Positions 22,529-33,798 of a stretch of DNA of 64,000 bases are shown here, in pieces. Each line of letters opens with the position of its first letter. The stretch's first letter is position 1. The position numbers and the translations under genes are program-made. The stretch is from Cordylochernes scorpioides (Eukaryota; Arthropoda; Arachnida; Pseudoscorpiones; Chernetidae): positions 70,869,746 to 70,933,745 of the forward strand of contig CP092875.1 of assembly GCA_030710605.1 (NCBI GenBank), in the 5' to 3' direction. Under the pieces are notes generated by a model that searched no databases, was not told where the DNA came from, and saw only the letters and a list, made by a program, of their open reading frames with translations.

Positions 22529-22993
22529 TTCATTTTCATCTATTCGTGAGTTCGAATTCGATATATTTTCGCCATTAAAATCTGATTGGCGAATCTTTTT
22601 ATTTGCCCTAAATCTCCAAGTAATATATTTCTCTCGCGATATTCCTCTACGCCTTGTAATTCCCTCTCTAAATCGTCAGTTTCAAGAAGTGTTTCTATTT
22701 CGTGATCAACTAATTTAAGTTCGTTAAATGATTCTCATTCAATTATTCTAATAATTCTTCAAGTTCAATTCTCATTAACGTGTCAAGTCCACTTTCAATC
22801 TTATTGCATGTTTTCGTTAAATATGATCTGTTAATAGCACGCTTCTTTTTTAAACGTAGAATTAATTCTTCTGCCATCATGTAAACAAAGCGGCAAGTAG
22901 GGTTAGCTAGCGAGTTCCAAAATGGTCAGCTCAAAATGCTTTTTTTTTTCTTCTAGAATTTACCTTCAACAGTCCCGGCTGGGATGCCAAAAA

Positions 22994-23118
22994 TATTGAG
23001 TTTTCACCGCCACTGAGTTTACTCACGAACCTTGTTCCTCCCATTTCAACCGCTGCATCCCCGTAGCCCCCTTCCGTCGGCCTCCCATTGGCTGCTGCGA
23101 ACTCCTTCTTTTCCAACA
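22994..23118 (-). repeat. BEL 5' LTR, internally shortened
   Basis: Only 125 bp. It has the same two ends as the 3' LTR but lacks about 255 bp in the middle. Because the promoter normally lies in this LTR, this copy may be transcriptionally dead. Confidence 0.8.
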
Positions 23119-23961
23119 GCTATATTCTGTATCCCGATGTAGATGCTAAACGGTACAACTTCCTTAAGTTTTGACTATGAGGCTATATATGATGATGAGC
23201 CCCGTCACCATACAATCTCATTTTTGTTCTAGTAATTATCCATCTATATTATATGTGTTCAAAATATAATTTTTATTCAAAAAATGTTTTCTCCTTTGTA
23301 TTATACATTATTTGTTTGAATCTCGGATTTATTATCTCTTATTTGATTTTTATCCCTTTCTCAATGCGTTTCTTTGGTAAAGAAATTTCAGTTTACTTTA
23401 CTCCTCTCTTAAAAATATATTTGTTTTATAAATAATTATTTTGTTTCTCTCTCTCTCTAGATATCAGCATTTCTGTTCTCGACATTGTATATTTAACGAC
23501 TGTCTAGAATCCAGAAATGTTGTACATTAGCATCGTCATCAAGTTTGAGTGAAAGTTCAAAATTTCAAATCTTCAACATGATCGAAATATTTTGAAAACT
23601 AGAACATTAGCCCGTTTTAAGAACAGGTCAAGAATAACAGCCAGAGTTCTATATTTATTTAAAATATTTTAGTATCAAAATCAGTCTATATAACTAACTA
23701 TCAGTCTGTATAAGTCAGTCTATATAGTTTTCTGTTTGAATTTTTCTATAACTACTAATTGATATGAAAAAAATGATTATCAAGGTTTAAAGTTACAAAT
23801 AATAATTTTATCTATTCAATCGATGTAACATCGACCTATCTACCCCCGCATTTATGTAATTTAAAAGCGTTTTATATAAATTTGATTATCTCAGCTATTT
23901 TTTCTACTTTCCCACTCTCGATGGCATTTCATTTATTTAGAACAATTTTTAAATGGACATA
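23119..23961. repeat. Unit B 3' end and start of unit C
   Basis: 23119-23660 aligns with 11440-11940 (unit A) and 30050-30545 (unit C). 23750-23960 aligns with 12540-12770. A short ORF at 23253-23435 shows no family features. No gene. Confidence 0.65.
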
Positions 23962-25277
23962 CAAGGTGCGTTCATTAATTTCCAGGACTGGTTAAAAAAT
24001 AAAATAAATTAAAAAGCTAAAGAATTTTTTTTATACAGAGTTAAATATTGGACATTCGACCACATCTGACTGAAAGCACGAGTCTCGTGGCGCACGCGCC
24101 GATCTAAAAATAGAACAAAACAACTTCCTTGTAAGGTTCGCATTTCTAATTTTAAAATGGCCATTTTCGAAGAGCAGAGAATCTGCATTAAGTTTTGTTT
24201 TAAATTGAAAAAAAAGTGCTACTGAGACGTATGAATTGATTAAAGAAGCTTTTGGCGATGCAGCTTTATCCCGTTCAAGAACTTTTGAATGGTGTTCACG
24301 CTTCCTAAAAGGTCGGGAAAAGGTAAACGATGATCAGCATACTGGGGTCCAAGATCATTACGTTGCGAGGAAAACAAGCTCAAAATAAAGGAATTAATCA
24401 CACTAACAGACGAATATCTATTAAAGACTTATTTTCAGAGACTGAACTATCTGTAGGACTGTGTCATCAAATAGTAACAAAAGATTTGGACATGATCCGG
24501 ACGTCTTCAAAATTGTTCCCCGGATTCTAACAGAGGAACAAAAGGAGGTTAGAATGGATGTCTGCAAAAACATGGTTGAAATGACTCGGACCGATCCAGA
24601 ATGGATGCAAAAAATCATTACCGGGGATGAGACATGGGTGTATCAGTATGACACGGAAACCAAACGTCAATCCAGCCAATGGATTGAAAGAGTGGAACCG
24701 AAACCCAAAAGGCAAGATTTACAAAATCCAAAGTCAAAACATTGCTTGTTACATTTTTTGATATTAATGGTTTGGGTCACCAATAATTTATTCATTTCGA
24801 CGTACAATTAATCAAGAGGTTTATTTGGGGGATAATGAGGCGCTTAAGGGAGGCAGTGCGCCTTAAAAGACCTGAAAGATGGCAAAACAATGACTGGATA
24901 CTTCACGTCGATAATGCGCGGCCGCACACAGCCCATGTTGTTTTGCAGTTATTGGCCAAGCATTCAACCATACAGATCCCTCATCCACCCTATTCCCCCG
25001 ACTTAGCCCCCAATGACCTTTTCCTCTATCCTAAATTTAAAATGAAGTTAAAAGGAAGGAAATTTGACAACGTTGATATGATACAAGCTGAATCGAAGGC
25101 AACCTTGAGGAACCTCTCAAAAAGTGATTTTATCTCCTGCTTCGACAATTGGTAAAAAAGATGGAACAGGTGTATTGAGGCAGGAGGGACATATTTTGAA
25201 AAATATTAAATTAGTTTTTTATTTGTTTTATTTTTTCAAAGATACAGAGCAGTCCTGGAAATTAATGAACGCACCTT
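23962..25277 (+). mobile_element. mariner (IS630-Tc1-mariner) element
   Basis: 1316 bp, flanked by TA (23960-23961 and 25278-25279). The terminal inverted repeats are aaggtgcgttcattaatttc / gaaattaatgaacgcacctt. It encodes a broken DD34D transposase. Confidence 0.9.
24157..25209 (+). pseudogene. mariner transposase, frameshifted
   Basis: Starts MAIFEEQRICIKFCFKL. The helix-turn-helix part continues after a frameshift near 24220 (TETYELIKEAFGD, SRSRTFEWCSRF). Further on come LLTEE-like and MVEMTRTDPEWMQKIITGDETWVYQYD, which holds the first catalytic Asp. After another break near 24810 comes WILHVDNARPHTAH, then YSPDLAPND. Thirty-four residues separate the last two catalytic Asp, so it is DD34D, the mariner signature. 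An in-frame stop after FDNW precedes the normal C-terminus (RWNRCIEAGGTYFEKY). At least three lesions make it inactive. Confidence 0.88.
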
Positions 25278-25810
25278 TATTTTAAACAAAATTGTTATGA
25301 GCAACTTGATTAAAATACGTTCAATTGCTTTATCTGGATTAGATCTTTTCTTTTAAAAAAAAGCATTTTTGGAGAATTGAAAAAAAATGACAAAGATACA
25401 ATTGATATGGTAATATATTTATTATTTCAGATAGGTTCTGATTGTTTTTAGGCCCCAAGGGGATTCATGACTAGAAACTTGGAATTTTTAATTATTACTC
25501 TTTTGAATTCAGTAACAAACCTTCCAAATAAATATTAATTATTAACTCCCAATTGAATCCTTTTTAAAATCATACATCATTGACAAACATGCTGTTTATT
25601 TGAAAAAACCAAAGCATTTATCCAGAATAAACATGGTCTCCCTATATAGATTTTAATAATAAATTTTTGCCCTTTTTTTTCAGAAAAAATCATAACCTTT
25701 TTGTTGCTAATACCTATTCACTTAGTAGTAACATAAAGGTAACCCAGGTTCGTGGAGCATATTTATAGATCGCCCAACCTATTCATTTATTAAGTGTAAT
25801 ATTATATATA
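25278..25810. repeat. Unit C 5' region
   Basis: Aligned with 740-960, 12890-13250 and 7200-7330. No gene. Confidence 0.65.
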
Positions 25811-26370
25811 TGTAGTATATTTTGACATAGATAAATCACAGCCTTCTTCTAATATTTATCATAACCCCATATCTATATAAAATGTATATCGAACTTGTAA
25901 CAAAATGACAAATAAAGCAAGACGACACTATAGTCCAGACGACGCCATGGACCAGACAACAGGTGTTTATGATAATGAGTTCATTCCCCCCCGTCAGCAG
26001 GTGGCCGAACACGTGGCCAGACATAATTAATAACCCAGCGCTTGACAGGTGGCGTGATTACGGGAACCAATCAGAACTCGTCAACAAGTGCCAGAGTCCA
26101 GTATATAAGCCCCCAAGATTGGGACAAAAGTTAGTAGTTAGTTAGTTGGTTTTCAGAGCGACGCCGTCATACGGTCGGGTTTCTCACCCCTATCCGCGAT
26201 GTAGGGCATCCGTGACGCCCGTGGTCCGACTGTCTTCGTCCGTGGTCTACCTCTACCTTCTTGGAGTTACCATCTAGACCTGCCTCTGTCTCTTGCTGTC
26301 CCAGTGCGAGAATCTCATCACGCACCCACTACCACGACTGCCCAGTACATTCCACATCGGGATTACTACA
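25811..26370 (+). mobile_element. Solo LTR with TATA promoter
   Basis: 560 bp, TGTAGTATATTTTG to GGGATTACTACA, with TATA on both flanks. Units A and B lack it at the equivalent place. On the plus strand, GTATATAAGCCC (about 26101-26112) is a good TATA box, followed by a G/C-richer stretch. This suggests plus-strand transcription of the lost element. It differs from the other two LTR families. Confidence 0.8.
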
Positions 26371-27923
26371 TATACATATAATTTAATTAACATATATATA
26401 TTCCCTCCATAACAATTATATATACTGTGCATAAAAGAAACACTCAATAGAATATATTTCTAACGAATTAATAAAATGGAAGGACTGTCTCCACTAATTC
26501 AGGGTCACCCTCGATGAACATCTGATCTTCCAATAAACAAGTCAAGAACCAAAATATAATTGCAAACGCAGCACAACACAGTCTGACTCTACTATTAGGA
26601 AGCAAAAGCAAGATATCCTTACATAGTAAGCGAACAATCTACACCTTGCAAACTCATCTTTGGAATTCTATCTCTATTTCCCTTTATTTTATTAATGTGA
26701 TTATTTTAAAATATATATATATATTTTTTTGAAGTACTATATAATTTTTGTTCGCTCCTGACGAGGAAAAAAGATTTTTGTCGAGACAATAAAAAGATTT
26801 ACTGGCCGAAGTATCTTTAATTTGAAGAACTATGAATGCCGGCCAGGCAGCCCCTATCTTTACGATAATATATATATAATCTTGTGTAGAAAATATTTTC
26901 AAAATATTATTTCAGAATATTAATTTTTTCCCCTTTTATTCATGTCTCATCTTCTCTAACATATATGTAAATATGTGAGAAAATATGTAAATATATTTAA
27001 ACTAGATGAATGGCCGTTCAATGTATGAATCTAGAAGGACTGCATGCCTTATATAAAATTGATCAAAATATTAAAGTATGTGTGAGGTTTTTCTAATATA
27101 TTTCGAACTCAACACCTAGGATAAATGAAATTAGATGAAATTGATTATCATATTAGGTTCTACAATGAATTCTTCATCACTTATTTAAATATATATGATA
27201 AACGTTGACACCCTACCCCTCCGTTTTTACTTTAGTTATTTAGAGCGCCTTGTCAAAGGTTTCTATATATATTTTTGCTTTCATTTATACTTGCTCACTC
27301 GCAATTGCAATGCTATTTGGAATTCTTTGTATATTGGAACATATTTGTAAATATTGTGTATGCGCGCAAGTACATTTTAAAGCTATTTTAAAATATTGAT
27401 CGTCAAACCATCAATAAAAATTCCACTGCTTATTTAGAAGGAATAAGAATAATTAAAACATCAAAATACCCCCATCATAAATAGGTCAGAATTGACAATG
27501 GCTGAAACATAAAGCCTCGAAAAGCGCATGCTGGCATTGCACTTGCAATTAGAATTGATTTTGACAGGTCTTTTTACTTGTAGCTGCATGCAGTTCATAT
27601 ATAGAGAGAACTGAAATTTTGTATTTATTGCTCCTTTGAGGCCACAACCATTCACTCCACTCCAAAATTCAACTCTCAATGATATCCGAATTGAACCGTA
27701 CATCACCCACAGACATCGATTTTAAAAAGAACAAATACATATTCTACTCGATATTATTTATTTTTATCACATATAAAAATTTTAATTTGTGAATGATAAA
27801 TATACACTATATTTTTCATTGCATCAATATATTTTCCTTTCTTTTGTTTGCTCCAGGAACCTAGGTTATAAATATCTCTCTCCTTTTGATAATTTCACAT
27901 GCATTCAAAAATAATCACTGAAT
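26371..27923. promoter_or_regulatory. Unit C flank upstream of kinase C
   Basis: Aligned with 8600-10029 and 13870-16567 minus insertions. It carries the conserved pre-start block (aataggtcagaatt at 27480, lower identity toward the ATG). No gene. Confidence 0.5.
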
Positions 27924-28857
27924 ATGTTGACAAAGGAGATAGATGAGATGCCTAAAACAAAGAAATATAATTCCTTCGATGCTGATAAACTGTACTCTCA
28001 AGTTGATAAAATTATCGCCAATAAAGGTACAGGATTAAATTATGAGAAAGGAAAGCTACTTGGAAAAGGAGGGTATGGATGTTGTTTCGAAGTCCATGAT
28101 ACCGAAACAAATGAAACATTTGCTTGTAAGGCTTCAAAGAAAACTAAACATGCACTGTATGAGGCGAAGATGTTAAAATCTTTGAACCACCCTTATATAG
28201 TAAAATGTTTCCAACATTTCTGTGATGAAAAATTTAAGTATATCCTAATGGAACGCTGTGACTCATCTCTTTATGATATCTGCTTAAAAAAGGAGAAAGA
28301 TGTAAATTCAATTCAAAATTATGTACGCCAGATTGCATCAGCTTGTCACTATCTTCACACAAAAAAACACATCATCCATGCAGATCTCAAACCAGGAAAT
28401 ATTCTACTCAAAGATGGAGTAGTCAAATTGACTGATTTTGGTAATTCTCGGAGGTTGTCATCAATAAATGAAAAATTAACACATAAAGGAGGGACCACAG
28501 GCTTCATGGCTCCAGAAAAAAATATTGAAACAACTCTGCGGCGTTGATATTGATTGTTGGGCGTTGGGATGCACTATTTTCCAATTATTAGAAGGTATTC
28601 CAGTTTTCACTCGCAAAAATACCGAGGAAATAGAGCGCATATTTATTAATAACACATTTCAAGTTCCTCTCACATCTTGTTCAGAAGCTAACACGTTGAT
28701 CACAGGGCTTCTGGAGACAAATCCACAATTGAGGTACACCAGGAAAGATGTCCTCAAGTCAACATTTGTAAAGCAGTCCGTAATGGACGAAAGAAATTTC
28801 TCAACTGGTAACAAATTTAAAACTGTTTGGCGTCAACTTTTTAAATTCATTTATTAA
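27924..28857 (+). pseudogene. PLK-like kinase, copy C, single homopolymer frameshift
   Basis: The most diverged of the A-C copies. It starts MLTKEIDEMPKTKK. Features: Gly loop GKGGYG, FACK lysine, HPYIVKCFQHFCDE, HADLKPGN catalytic loop, DFGNSRRL and APE. At about 28517 a run of seven A (ccagaaaaaaatattg, against ccagaaataatattg in B and D) adds one base. The frame then ends at 28547, while the rest of the C-lobe (DIDCWALGC, LRYT) continues in frame +1 from 28525 to 28857. Because the lesion lies in a homopolymer and everything else is open, this may be an intact gene with a sequencing error. Its tail (ERNFSTGNKFKTVWRQLFKFIY) differs from copies A and D. Confidence 0.8.
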
Positions 28858-29066
28858 AAAAAATCTTTTAAGTTCTGCATATATAGTTTTGTAAAAACAT
28901 ATTTTATTTTCTTCCAATGTATTAATATTTTTTTGAAATAAAAAAAAATTTATTTAATTTTTGTAAGAACTTTATTCACATATGTAAATCAAGCAGACCA
29001 ATATATGGGTTCAGAAAGCCTCAACCCAACTAAGCACTAAAATATTTTTCTCCATAAATCAAAATA

Positions 29067-29812
29067 CAGTGGTACCTCGACATACGAGCGCCCAACATAC
29101 GAGTTTTTCGAGATACGAGCCGACGAGCAAGTGATTTTTTGCTTTTAGTTACGAGCGAAATTCGAGATACGAGTTCGGTTCGGTAGTGTTGAAGATATTA
29201 ATCTGTGATTTTAAATGTTTCTTTTTGACCAGTACTTTTGTTTTGTTTTTGATTTTCCTAAAATGTCCTTTCTTCTTCTTCATTATTATTTGTTCTATAT
29301 GCAAAGCTTTGTTTTTTGAGACTTGAATAAACAAATTCAAGTTTATTATATTTTTGTGTGCTTTTAAAGTTAAAACACAACAGGTAGTAACACACCCAGA
29401 AAAAGTTGCAACAGGTCGTGCATCTGACCTTTTTAATGACACTGGCCTAACTCATTTCCGGAACATTCTGAGAAGAAGAAACAAACCTCCTTGGACATGT
29501 TTTTTTTTCTAAACAGCCTACAGGTGAAAGCGAGAAAAATGTAGCGAAAAAGGCAAAGACCAGTGAGGATATCTAATTTATTTCTTTACATTCTCTTTTT
29601 TGTTTTTGTGCAATAAATATTTGATATTTATAAATGGGTTTTTATTATTTAAAACCACGTAACAAAAATAACTGGGGTGACATTTTGGAGGTTGGAACGG
29701 ATTAATGGTAGTTCAATTGTTTTGTATGGGGAAATTTGCTTCGAGATACGAGTAATTCAAGATACGAGCAAGGTTGCGGAACGAATTAAACTCGTATGTC
29801 GAGGTACCACTG
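29067..29812. mobile_element. Tigger/pogo-like non-autonomous element
   Basis: 746 bp with TIRs CAGTGGTACCTCGACATACG / CGAGGTACCACTG-type, flanked by TA (29065-29066, 29813-29814). The TIR and its 'tacgag' repeats are the classical Tigger/pogo signature. The interior has no transposase. It inserted in the 3' flank of kinase C. Confidence 0.88.
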
Positions 29813-30236
29813 TATTAAAAAATTCTTGAAGTGACTTTATAATTTTTTAAAAATATCTAATGTATATAAACATTAAACACATTATTATCAAGATATAAAA
29901 AATGTTTCACTATAAATAACAAATATTTTTTAAATATAGACCTGCTGGTTTTTTTTTTTTTTTTTTTGAAGGAGACAGAAAATTTTGTTCACATTTTGTT
30001 ATCTCGTGTATTTTAAATGAAGGGCACTGTGTATCAAATATCTCCCATATCTATATTCTGTATCCCAATGTAGATGCTAAAAGTTACAACTTCCTTAAGT
30101 TTTGTCTATGAGGGAATATATGATGAGCTCCGTCACCATACAATCTCATTTTTGCTCTAGTAATTATCCATCTATATTATATCTGTTAATACACTTTTTA
30201 TTCTCCTCTTTTAAAATTATATTTGTTTATTAAATA

Positions 30237-30413
30237 CAGTTAAACCTGTCTATAGCTCCCCCTCTAAATAGCGCCTTCCTCTCTATAGTGCCCAATTTTA
30301 AATACGTAGTACAATGCGATTTACATTGAAAGTTACCTGTCTATAGTACCCCCTCTCTATAGCACTCTATTTTGATGAGTCCCAATAGGGACCGCTATAG
30401 ACAGGTTTAACTG
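30237..30413. mobile_element. MITE with TA target duplication
   Basis: 177 bp with TIRs CAGTTAAACCTGTCTATAGC / GCTATAGACAGGTTTAACTG and TA on both sides. The interior repeats 'ctatagt' and ccccctct. Tc1/mariner-Tigger-type MITE. Confidence 0.88.
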
Positions 30414-30592
30414 TATTCATTTTATTTTCTCTCTCTCGCTCGCTAGACTTCTGCAGTTCTCTTCACTACATTGAATACTTACCCACTGTCTAGAATCCAA
30501 ATATATTGTACACTTGCGTTGTCATCAAGTTTGAATAAGTGTTAAAAAATTTTAATTCTTCTACATGATCGAAATATATATAATTTAGAATA

Positions 30593-30692
30593 NNNNNNNN
30601 NNNNNNNNNNNNNNNNNNNNNNNNNNNNNNNNNNNNNNNNNNNNNNNNNNNNNNNNNNNNNNNNNNNNNNNNNNNNNNNNNNNNNNNNNNNN
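30593..30692. other. Assembly gap (100 N)
   Basis: One hundred N, a conventional scaffold gap of unknown size. It falls where the unit C 3' flank would continue, so the link between units A-C and the rest of the window rests on scaffolding. Confidence 0.98.
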
Positions 30693-31189
30693 ATTTGTTT
30701 GTTGTTAGATAAAGGGTTGATAAGACAAAGGATCGATAAGATAAAGGTTGAAGGTGCAGTCGTGATAAGAAAAATATAATTACTTACCGTCAAGTAGCTT
30801 TTATTTTCAATTACTTGAGGAAATATTACACATTAGTTATTTTCACATTATATAGAATTTATAAAGTTATTCCTATGTTAGTGATTCAAAAAAATAGATA
30901 TGTTAACTACGCATATTTACAACAAAACTAAAAGTTATTCTAAAAACGATGATAACCAAAAGTAAAATTATCAATGAATAAAATTTAAAAAAATATATTT
31001 TTAAATATATAAATATCAATTAAGCAGGTTCAGAAGATGAGTTTCTTATGTACAATGTTTCTTATGTAAATTAATTAAAGAAACTCATCTTCTGAACCTT
31101 CTTAATTGATATACCTTACTAGAAGAGTCTTTACCTTTAAATATATAAATATTTGAGTTTTTAATATCTATCTATCTATATCTTCTTCT
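30693..31189. repeat. AT-rich stretch with a hairpin repeat
   Basis: Bases about 31012-31112 form an inverted repeat: aggttcagaagatgagtttc and its complement gaaactcatcttctgaacct, with loop between. Otherwise I see nothing. Confidence 0.6.
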
Positions 31190-31353
31190 TCTATATATAT
31201 AAAAATGAATGTTTGTATGTTTGTTTGTTTGTATGTCCGGTATACAAATTCGCAGTAGTTCACTAATTCAAACCAAAATTTCCATACATAGGTAAAAATA
31301 ACGGGGATGACGATAGGCTATTTTAAAAAATATATAAATCTATTATTAAAACT
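31190..31353 (+). mobile_element. Helitron 5'-end fragment
   Basis: Begins TCTATATATATAAAAATG followed by gtttg repeats, the H1-type 5' end. It shares accaaaatttccatacatag with 33270-33290. Cut short by the next element. Confidence 0.65.
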
Positions 31354-31622
31354 ACTATACGAATGGCCCGGGCAACGCCCGGGTTTTACCCGAGTGCGTA
31401 TATATTTTAAAAACGTATTAATTCAAATACTATAATTAACTTTATGAACGGAAAAATATGTCCAGGGTAGCCTAGTGGTCATGGCATCTGCCCGGTAAGC
31501 GGAAGGTCGTGGGTTCGATTCCCATCCCTTGGCACTTTTTTATTTTATCCATTCTGACCAAAATCTATCCGTGAACTCCACACAGTGAATTTCACACAGA
31601 CAGAATAAGGCAATTATATAAT
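31354..31622 (-). mobile_element. Helitron (H2) carrying a tRNA-like gene
   Basis: The complement of the H2 3' end (acgaatggcccgggcaacgc) is at about 31359-31378. The terminal CTAG is altered. The 5' side ends in the usual cagacagaataaggcaa. It contains the tRNA-Thr-like module at 31461-31535. Confidence 0.7.
31461..31535 (+). tRNA. tRNA-like gene, anticodon GGT (Thr-type), inside a Helitron
   Basis: It folds as a cloverleaf. The T arm is perfect (gtggg-ttcgatt-cccat, 31509-31525) and the anticodon stem is full (tctgc/gcgga) around the loop ccggtaa. The D arm is gcc...ggc and the acceptor stem is mostly paired (ccaggg/cccttgg). Internal A-box (tagcctagtgg) and B-box (ggttcgattcc) are good, and a T6 terminator follows at 31536. 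Position 33 is C instead of U, and GGT-anticodon Thr tRNAs are essentially absent from eukaryotes. This is therefore more likely a tRNA-derived module than a working tRNA. Confidence 0.6.
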
Positions 31623-31625
31623 ATA

Positions 31626-32505
31626 CTAGCGGACGTACCCGGCTTCGCCCGGGTTTTACCCGAGTAAAGGTTTTTCTAACGAATCTCTCGATAAAGTGAA
31701 CATTTTTTCCCGGTCCCTTGAAAAATACTCGATAAGTTGAATAAAATCAATATTAATTGGTTCCCTCGGTAATTGGAAGTTGAAGGAATAATATCTTGCC
31801 TTGGAATTGTATCATTATTCTTGTATGGATGTACCCGGCTTCGCCCGGGTTTTACCCGAGTAAAGGTTTGTTTAACGAATCTCTCGATAAAGTGAACATT
31901 TTTTCCCGGTCCCTTGAAAAATACTCGATAAGTTGAATAAAATCAATATTAATTGGTTCCCTCGGTAATTGGAAGTTAAAGGAATAGTATCTTGCCTTGG
32001 AATTGTATCATTATTCTTGTATGGATGTACCCGGCTTCACCGGGGTTTTACCCGAGTAAAGGTTTGTTTAACGAATCTCTCGATAAAGTGAACATTTTTT
32101 CCCGGTCCCATGAAAAATACTCGATAAGTTGAATAAAATCATTATTAATTGGTTCCCTCCGTAATTGGAAGTTAAAGGAATAGTATCTTGCCTTGGAATT
32201 GTATCATTATTCTTATCTCAAATAAATTGCCGTGTCATCCTGAATTTTGTCTTTCCTAATTTTCTACATTACAAAATCATCGTATCATCATGATAATATT
32301 TAGAGCAGATTGTTGAATTATAACAGATAAATTAGAATATTTATCTTGATTATATCTAGGCGAAAGGTTATTTCAAAAATTTTATTTGCTAGAAACCTTC
32401 CCAGTACTATACTAAATAACTTCCCAAAGTTTCATGGCGATCCAATGAGTGGTTTGGTCAGGCATAAAGGACAAACAGACATACATTCATTTATATATAT
32501 ATAGA
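31626..32505 (-). mobile_element. Helitron (H1) with three 196-bp subterminal repeats
   Basis: 880 bp, minus orientation. The 3' CTAG is the complement of 31626-31629 and the 5' TC is the complement of ga at 32504-32505. Three direct repeats of 196 bp begin with gtacccggcttc at 31635, 31831 and 32027. Each contains a complete copy of the terminal hairpin. No coding. Confidence 0.88.
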
Positions 32506-32770
32506 TAAATAATTATCATTAGATAATGATAATGATCATAATGATGATGCGCGCGTTGATGACCAAAATCTATCCGTGAACTTCACACAGTGAACTTCAC
32601 ACAGACAGAATAAGGCAATTATATAAGTAGATAATAATAATAATTATTATTATCATTAGATAATGATAATGATCATAATGATGATGCGCGCGTTGATGAC
32701 CAAAATCTATCCGTGAACTTCACACAGTGAACTTCACACAGACAGAATATGGCAATTATATAAGTAGATA
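32506..32770. repeat. Tandem duplication of a Helitron 5' end, ~128 bp x2
   Basis: tgataatgatcataatgatg followed by cgcgcgttgatgaccaaaatc and the H2-like cacacagacagaa... ending occurs twice (about 32520-32632 and 32650-32770). The second copy is nearly identical to the first. Confidence 0.75.
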
Positions 32771-33149
32771 TATTCAAATTATTCTACTTAGCTCACGAAC
32801 AGCGCCCTCTATCAAGTACTAAAAGGTTATAAATACGTTTAAAATCTAAATCTTCTCAATATTTTATTAATAATAGTTCGCTTAATAACACATATAATAT
32901 AATATAATATGCTCTTGAAATATTTGGTATGTTTTATTTATTTATATATTTTCATTTTTAGATATAACTGATCTAATTCGCCGTTTAAAATAACTGCTCT
33001 AATTCGAAATATTTGGTATGTTTTATTTGTGTTCACTCTATTTCTATTTATTTGAAGTATTATAATTTCCATGTTTCAAAAACCTATTTCAAAAAGGTCG
33101 TTAGAAATATGTAAGGCCTGAAATAGCTTTACATTTGAATATTTATGAT
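32771..33149. other. AT-rich Helitron-derived spacer
   Basis: Contains agctcacgaacagcgccctc and aaatcttctcaatattttat, which recur near 33713-33775 and 45281-45310. The aaatcttctca word is the same one that precedes each LINE in the cluster downstream. No gene. Confidence 0.5.
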
Positions 33150-33223
33150 GCCAAGCGTAGCTTAATGGTTAGGTGTGCGGCTTCGTATTTCCACAACCTT
33201 GGTTCGAAACTTAGCCTGGGTGC
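33150..33223 (+). tRNA. Degenerate tRNA-like module
   Basis: Begins gccaagcgtagcttaatgg (A-box-like), contains the B-box ggttcgaaact, and is followed at once by a T8 run. The acceptor ends pair apart from one mismatch (ccaagc/gcctgg). The anticodon stem is poorly paired, so it is a decayed tRNA-derived module. Its surroundings are Helitron-like. Confidence 0.5.
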
Positions 33224-33325
33224 TTTTTTTTTGTATATTATTGAAACAAAGTTTTTTTTACAGTACCAAAATTTCCATACATAGGTAAGAAAAATACGAG
33301 GAAAGCGATAGGCTATTTTAAATTA

Positions 33326-33666
33326 CAGTGGACCCTCGGTTTGCGAGCATAATCCGTTCCAGAGCCATGCTCGTACTCCAAAACGCTCGTAGTGCGAAAC
33401 TAATTTCTTATTTTTAATAATTGAAACTCGGGCAATTCTTCTTGCTACGAACAATTGCACAGTTTCCCACATTTTACATATTTCCCGAATCTGATCTGAA
33501 GGGAGGGATACCAGTGAATTTTCATCCATCACGATTACGGGCAACCATCACGAGTTGCTCGTAATGCGAAATTTCACTCGTAATCCGAGGTAAAATTTTT
33601 CAAAAAATTTTGCTCGTACTGCGAAAAGCTCGTACTCCAAGGTGCTCGTAAACCGAGGGTCCACTG
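33326..33666. mobile_element. Tigger/pogo-like MITE
   Basis: 341 bp, TIRs CAGTGGACCCTCGGTTTGCG / CGTAAACCGAGGGTCCACTG with TA flanks. A 73-residue minus-strand frame inside shows no catalytic motif. Confidence 0.88.
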
Positions 33667-33798
33667 TATATATAAATTAAATATTAAAACTATATATTCA
33701 AATTATTCTGTTTAGCTCACGAACAGCGCCCTCTATCAAGGTTATAAATACGTTTAAAATCGAAATCTTCTCATATAATTGCTATTATATATAATATA

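Larger units (their letters stand above)
17958..23118 (-). mobile_element. BEL/Pao LTR retrotransposon, RT core deleted
   Basis: About 5.2 kb with exact GCTAT target duplications (17953-17957 and 23119-23123). LTRs are at 17958-18337 and 22994-23118. Minus-strand order: primer-binding site (TGGCATCCCAGCCGGGA, complement of about 22973-22989), gag, protease, RT remnant, RNase H, integrase, then a polypurine tract AAAGGTGGGAGAAA (complement of 18338-18351) right before the 3' LTR. Several frameshifts break it, and the catalytic part of the RT is missing, so it is non-autonomous. Confidence 0.9.
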
